The notes under the pieces were generated by a model that was not told the DNA's origin, made no database searches, and saw only the letters and a program-made list of their open reading frames with translations. A DNA stretch of 47,889 bases from Actinomadura formosensis NBRC 14204 (GTDB lineage Bacteria > Actinomycetota > Actinomycetes > Streptosporangiales > Streptosporangiaceae): positions 1 through 47,889 of the forward strand of contig NZ_BCQQ01000044.1 in NCBI RefSeq assembly GCF_001552155.1, in the 5' to 3' direction. A program made the position numbers and the translations under genes. Below, one piece after another: positions 44,322 through 47,889 of this stretch. Each line of letters begins with the position of its first letter. Within the stretch, counting starts at the first letter, position 1.

Positions 44322-45245
44322 TCACATCCAGTCGCCGCGTCCGTCCACGGCGAGCAGCCGGTTCATCGTCTCCGGCGACCACGTCGTCTCCTGGCTCGCC
44401 CGGGAGACGGCGCGCCGGCCCCGCGGGCGCCCGGCGCCCGGCGCCGACCCGGGGAAGAGGATCTGCGAGGTCTCGCGGGCGGCGGTGACCACCAGCGGCG
44501 CGACGTTCTCCAGTGGCGTGCGGATATCGCCGACCAGGGAGATGCCGGCGACCGGCCCCTCCGCGCCGCGGATCGCCGCGGCCACGCAGGCGATGCCGGG
44601 GAACGACTCGCCACGCTCGAACGCCAGCCCGCGCCGCTGCCGGATGCGGTGCAGCTCCTGGTGCAGGGTGCCCAGCTCGCCGATGGTGCGGTTGGTGAAC
44701 CGGGTGATCTCGGTGCCGAGCAGCGCGTCCACCTGCTCGGGCTCCAGCCATGCCAGCATCGCCTTGCCGAGCGCGGTGCAGTGCGCCGGGGCGCGCCCGC
44801 CGACCCGGGACGGGACGGACGTGGCGAGCCGTCCGCCGAGCTTGTCCAGGTAGAAGACCTCGGCGCCGTCCAGCACGGCCAGGTGGGCGACGAGCCCGGT
44901 GGTGACCTGCAGTTCGTGCAGCAGCGGCGCCGCCGCCTCGCGGATCTTGCCCTGTCCGCCGTCCTGGCCGCCGAGGCCGAGGGCGCGCTGGCCGAGGCCG
45001 TAGCCGAACGAGTGGTGCGCGAGCCAGCGCTGCCGGACGAGCTGGTCGAGGATGCGGTGCGCGGTGGAGCGCGGCAGCCGGGTGCGGCGCGCGACGTCCT
45101 CCAGGGTCAGCCGGGCCGTCGGCCCGTTGAACGCGTCGAGGATCAGCGTCATCCGCTCGATCATCGACGGCGGCGACTCTCGCCGCGCGGGCATCGCCGT
45201 CATGGCCTCCGGTGTCGCTGCCCCGTGCGTCATCACCTCGGTCAT
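44322..45245 (-). CDS. IclR family transcriptional regulator
   Basis: 307 aa. N-terminal winged helix: MTLILDAFNGPTARLTLEDV followed by ARRTRLPRSTAHRILDQL (residues about 30-75). The IclR effector domain follows, with HLAVLDGAEVFYLDKL, HCTALGKAMLAWL and GIACVAAAIRG. A basic tail of about 45 residues extends past the usual end (RPRGRRAVSRASQETTW). ATG at 45245 with GGAGG. It is the only dedicated regulator beside the hsa genes, and IclR proteins often bind 15-bp dyads and activate catabolic operons; it is the best candidate for the nine-site motif (inference). Confidence 0.88.
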   Translation of the reverse strand: MTEVMTHGAATPEAMTAMPARRESPPSMIERMTLILDAFNGPTARLTLEDVARRTRLPRSTAHRILDQLVRQRWLAHHSFGYGLGQRALGLGGQDGGQGKIREAAAPLLHELQVTTGLVAHLAVLDGAEVFYLDKLGGRLATSVPSRVGGRAPAHCTALGKAMLAWLEPEQVDALLGTEITRFTNRTIGELGTLHQELHRIRQRRGLAFERGESFPGIACVAAAIRGAEGPVAGISLVGDIRTPLENVAPLVVTAARETSQILFPGSAPGAGRPRGRRAVSRASQETTWSPETMNRLLAVDGRGDWM

Positions 45246-45421
45246 CGCACCTCCAGAACATGACTGAAATGAATTCTTGTTACCTGGAATGTAGCAACCG
45301 CTTGGTGCTATGGGAAGAGGCAAGTAAGTCCAGGTCAGCGGAGGCTATGACGCTCAGACCGGCATCCGGGCCGTCCGAGGTGCCGTGATAGAACGTTTTC
45401 CTGCCGAAGAAGGGAGCAACG

Positions 45422-46297
45422 ATGCGTGTCGGCATCGTCACGCCGGTGGTGGCCCAGCCGCCGCCCGGCCACGCCGCATGGGAGCGGGACGCCGGAATCG
45501 AGGAGATCGCCCGGATCGCCGAGACCGCCGACCGGCTCGGCTACCACCACGTCACCTGCAGCGAGCACGTCGCCGTCCCCGCCGAGGCGGCCGAGCAGCG
45601 CGGCGGCGTCTACTGGGACCCGCTCGCCACGTTCGGCTACCTCGCCGCCCGCACGTCCCGCATCCGGCTCGCCACCCAGGTCCTGGTGCTCGGCTACCAC
45701 CACCCGCTCGCGATCGCCAAGCGGTACGGGACGCTCGACCGCGTCAGCGGCGGCCGGCTCACGCTCGGGCTCGGCGTCGGGAGCCTGGAGGAGGAGTTCG
45801 ACCTGCTCGGCGCCCCCTTCGCCGGGCGCGGCGCCCGCGCCGACGACGCCCTCGCCGCCCTCCGGGCGTCGCTGGGCCGCCGGACGCCGGAGTACCACGG
45901 CGCGCACTACGGCTACTCCGGCCTGGTCGTGGAGCCGCACGCCGTCCAGGAGCACGTCCCGCTGTGGATCGGCGGCCGCTCGGCACGCTCCCTGCGCCGC
46001 GCCCTGACGGCCGACGGCTGGGTCCCGTTCGGCCTCCCGCTGAAGACGCTGGCCGGGATGCTCGCCGACGCCGACACCCCGCCGGGCTTCGAGGTGGTGC
46101 TGGCCCCGTCCCGTCCCCTGGACCCGCTCGGCGCCCCGGAGGCCGCCGGGAACGCCCTCGCCGGGCTCCGGGAGGCCGGAGCCACGATCGCGGGCGTCAC
46201 GTTCACCTCCACGTCCCCCGAGCACTACTGCGACCAGCTGGCCGCGCTGCGCGACCTGGCCGGCGCCCATGGGCTGACCTTCGAGGAGAAGCGGTGA
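45422..46297 (+). CDS. LLM class F420-dependent oxidoreductase
   Basis: 291 aa luciferase-like barrel. MRVGIVTPVVAQPPPGHAAW at the start, LATQVLVLGYHHPLAIAKRY and VSGGRLTLGLGVGSLEEEFD (about residues 78-125), then LWIGGRSARSLRRAL. This resembles the TIGR03619-type probable F420 oxidoreductases. AAGGGAG precedes ATG. Followed by a SnoaL-like gene with a GTGA overlap, the same arrangement as 36077-34738. Separated from the IclR gene by a 176-bp divergent region. Confidence 0.85.
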   Translation: MRVGIVTPVVAQPPPGHAAWERDAGIEEIARIAETADRLGYHHVTCSEHVAVPAEAAEQRGGVYWDPLATFGYLAARTSRIRLATQVLVLGYHHPLAIAKRYGTLDRVSGGRLTLGLGVGSLEEEFDLLGAPFAGRGARADDALAALRASLGRRTPEYHGAHYGYSGLVVEPHAVQEHVPLWIGGRSARSLRRALTADGWVPFGLPLKTLAGMLADADTPPGFEVVLAPSRPLDPLGAPEAAGNALAGLREAGATIAGVTFTSTSPEHYCDQLAALRDLAGAHGLTFEEKR

Positions 46298-46818
46298 CCG
46301 TCGAATCCCGCCTGGCCGCCCTGGAGGACCGCCTCCGCGCCCTGGAGGACGAGCGGGACATCACCCGGCTGATCCTCTCCTACGGCCCGCTGGTCGACAG
46401 CGGCTGCGCCGCCGGCGTCGCCGCCCTCTGGGAGCCGGACGGCGTCTACGACGTGGACGAGCTCCTCATGACCGGCCAGGCCGAGATCGAGGCGATGGTC
46501 CGCTCCGCCGGCCACCAGCGCTGGATCACCGGCGGCTGCGCCCACGTCGTCGGCCCGCCCCACATCACCCTCGACGGCGACGAGGCCACCGCCGTCGGCT
46601 ACACCCTCATGATCGTGAAGAGGCCCGACGGCTTCGTCCTGCGCCGCGCCACCGCCAACCACTGGCGGCTGCGCCGCACCCCCGCCGGCTGGCGGGCCGT
46701 GACCCGCACCAACCGGGTCCTGGACGGCCGCGAAGAGTCCCCGGACCTCCTGGCCTCCCACTTCCCCCGGGCCATCCGCTTCACCGGCGAGCCTGAGGAA
46801 GGCGGAATCGGCTCATAG
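46294..46818 (+). CDS. SnoaL-like / NTF2-fold protein
   Basis: 174 aa. A short coiled start (ESRLAALEDRLRALEDERDI) then ITRLILSYGPLVDSGCAAGV and LWEPDGVYDVDELLMTGQAE, the SnoaL_4 fold. The ketosteroid-isomerase base position cannot be matched with certainty. GTG at 46294 overlaps the LLM stop by four bases. Related in fold and context to the protein at 34738 but not a close copy. Function unknown; a lyase, hydratase or binding role on steroid intermediates is possible. Confidence 0.8.
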   Translation: MTVESRLAALEDRLRALEDERDITRLILSYGPLVDSGCAAGVAALWEPDGVYDVDELLMTGQAEIEAMVRSAGHQRWITGGCAHVVGPPHITLDGDEATAVGYTLMIVKRPDGFVLRRATANHWRLRRTPAGWRAVTRTNRVLDGREESPDLLASHFPRAIRFTGEPEEGGIGS

Positions 46819-46906
46819 TGAACGCTGCCATTGCGTGCACGCGTCCAGGCGGTCTATGGGATTTTTGAAGGCGATTGCCGGGTGCTGGAATGGCGGGCGG
46901 GTGGGA

Positions 46907-47889
46907 ATGGATCCGTTGCGTTCTGACGACCCCAGTCGGGTCGGCTCGTATCGGCTGCTCAGGCGGCTGGGCGGCGGTGGGATGGGGCAGGTCTATCTGG
47001 GCCGGACGGCCGGTGGCCGCAACGTCGCGATCAAGATGGTGCGCGGCGAGTACGCCGCCGATCACCAGTTCCGGCTCCGCTTCCGGCGGGAGGTCACCGC
47101 GGCGCGCCAGGTCAGCGGCCCGTGGACGGTCCCGGTCCTCGCCGCCGACACCGAGGGGCCGCGCCCATGGGTGGCCACCGGTTTCGTTCCCGGCCCCTCC
47201 CTGTCCTCGGCGGTCCGCGAATTCGGCCCCCTGCCGGAACCGACCGTCCTGGCCCTGGGCGTCGGGTTGTGCGAGGCGCTGTCGGCCATCCACCGCCTGG
47301 GGCTGGTGCATCGGGACGTCAAACCGTCCAATGTCCTGCTGGCCCTGGACGGCCCCCGGCTGATCGACTTCGGCATCGCCCGGGTCCTGGACGGCACGGC
47401 GGAACTCACGCGGTCGGGGCTCATCCTCGGCTCGCCCGGTTACATGTCGCCCGAGCAGGCCCAGGGCCGCGAGGCCGGAGCCCCCACCGACGTCTTCTCC
47501 CTCGGCGCGGTGCTGGCCTACGCGGCCACCGGGACCGCTCCCTTCGGCGACGGCGTCAGCGCGGCCACACTGCTGTACCGGGTGATCCACGAGGAACCGG
47601 ACCTGGCGGACCTGCGCGGTGATCTGCGCGAATTGGTGGCGGACTGCCTGGCCAAAGACCCCGCCCGGCGCCCCGCTCCGGGCGATGTGCGCCGCCGGCT
47701 GCTCGCCCTCGACGGCGGCACCGCGCACCTCGGCAGCGAGAACTGGCTGCCACCGGCGATCTCCGACTCGGTGGGACGCCTCGCCGTCGAACTCCTCGAC
47801 CTCGACGACGCCTCCACCGAGCCCCCGGTCCGGCCGCCCACGGCCCCGGCCCTCGGCCCGCCCGCGGCGCCCGTCCCGCCCCCGGCGTC
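46907..47889 (+). CDS. Serine/threonine protein kinase (PknB-type), partial
   Basis: First 327 residues; runs off the right edge. Gly-rich loop RRLGGGGMGQVYLGRTAGGR, ATP lysine in VAIKMV, catalytic loop LVHRDVKPSNVLL, DFGIAR, activation segment with GSPGYMSPEQA. A Pro-rich juxtamembrane stretch begins near residue 300. Start is ATG at 46907 or GTG at 46901. Not evidently linked to the steroid locus. Confidence 0.9.
   Translation, partial: MDPLRSDDPSRVGSYRLLRRLGGGGMGQVYLGRTAGGRNVAIKMVRGEYAADHQFRLRFRREVTAARQVSGPWTVPVLAADTEGPRPWVATGFVPGPSLSSAVREFGPLPEPTVLALGVGLCEALSAIHRLGLVHRDVKPSNVLLALDGPRLIDFGIARVLDGTAELTRSGLILGSPGYMSPEQAQGREAGAPTDVFSLGAVLAYAATGTAPFGDGVSAATLLYRVIHEEPDLADLRGDLRELVADCLAKDPARRPAPGDVRRRLLALDGGTAHLGSENWLPPAISDSVGRLAVELLDLDDASTEPPVRPPTAPALGPPAAPVPPPA

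Noticed and set aside
45329..45362. Further dyad-like stretches (TCCAGGTCAGCGGAG at 45329, CGCTCAG at 45351) before the second LLM gene
   Set aside because: At most 11 of 15 matches, and no hexamer at the required spacing with a good match; not counted as regulon members.

Overview
The window is high-GC actinobacterial DNA: codon third positions are almost all G or C, there are GTG starts and several leaderless-looking genes, and the F420/LLM, DUF4240 and two-domain acyl-CoA dehydrogenase families are typical of actinomycetes. The mycobacterial/rhodococcal 9,10-seco steroid enzymes and the style of the accessory genes would fit an Actinomadura-like member of the Thermomonosporaceae, but the genus is inference.

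Most of the window is an aerobic steroid-degradation locus in two arms. Right arm (33145-43398, minus strand) is one nine-gene operon in the order hsaD, kstD, kshB, hsaA, hsaC, a delta4-(5alpha)-dehydrogenase-like flavoprotein, an LLM oxidoreductase, a SnoaL-like protein and an acyl-CoA synthetase. hsaB is divergent (43708, plus), followed by an IclR regulator and a second LLM/SnoaL pair. Left/central arm (14021-31399) holds a fadD/thiolase/fadE/thioesterase operon, five SDR dehydrogenases (one resembling the Comamonas 3alpha-hydroxysteroid dehydrogenase), a KstR-like TetR repressor, a second KstD, a secreted lipase, a second HsaA-like oxygenase and the kshA operon. A branched-chain-amino-acid-type ABC transporter with an SDR and an acyl-CoA synthetase at the left edge (1-4484) carries the same regulatory site and probably belongs to the regulon. 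Together the genes cover oxidation of the 3-hydroxyl, desaturation of ring A, 9alpha-hydroxylation, aromatisation and meta-cleavage of ring A, plus CoA activation and beta-oxidation of an acid side chain. The later HIP/HsaEFG steps and an Mce transporter are not in the window.

The most notable signal is a 15-bp dyad, about TCCCGCTCAGCGGGA, that occurs once per catabolic transcription unit (nine copies). In each promoter a TANNNT-like hexamer lies 39-41 nt from the dyad centre, pointing to an activator bound near -50. The IclR protein at 44322-45245 is the best candidate. At the fadD/SDR divergent promoter, two further sites of a different type lie over the predicted -10 elements and resemble KstR operators, suggesting dual control.

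Between the arms and at the edges lie unrelated genes: an FAD oxidoreductase/saccharopine-dehydrogenase-like pair with a divergent TetR (4590-7872), LysR and a YeiH-type permease (7912-9895), a DUF4240 protein, a secreted Asp-box propeller, an ATPase with an unusual triple operator (11772-13244), a GNAT enzyme, an ECF sigma factor with a membrane partner, a MerR-type operator attached to a truncated oxidoreductase, and the start of a Ser/Thr kinase at the right edge. No tRNA, rRNA, CRISPR array, insertion sequence or phage gene was seen.
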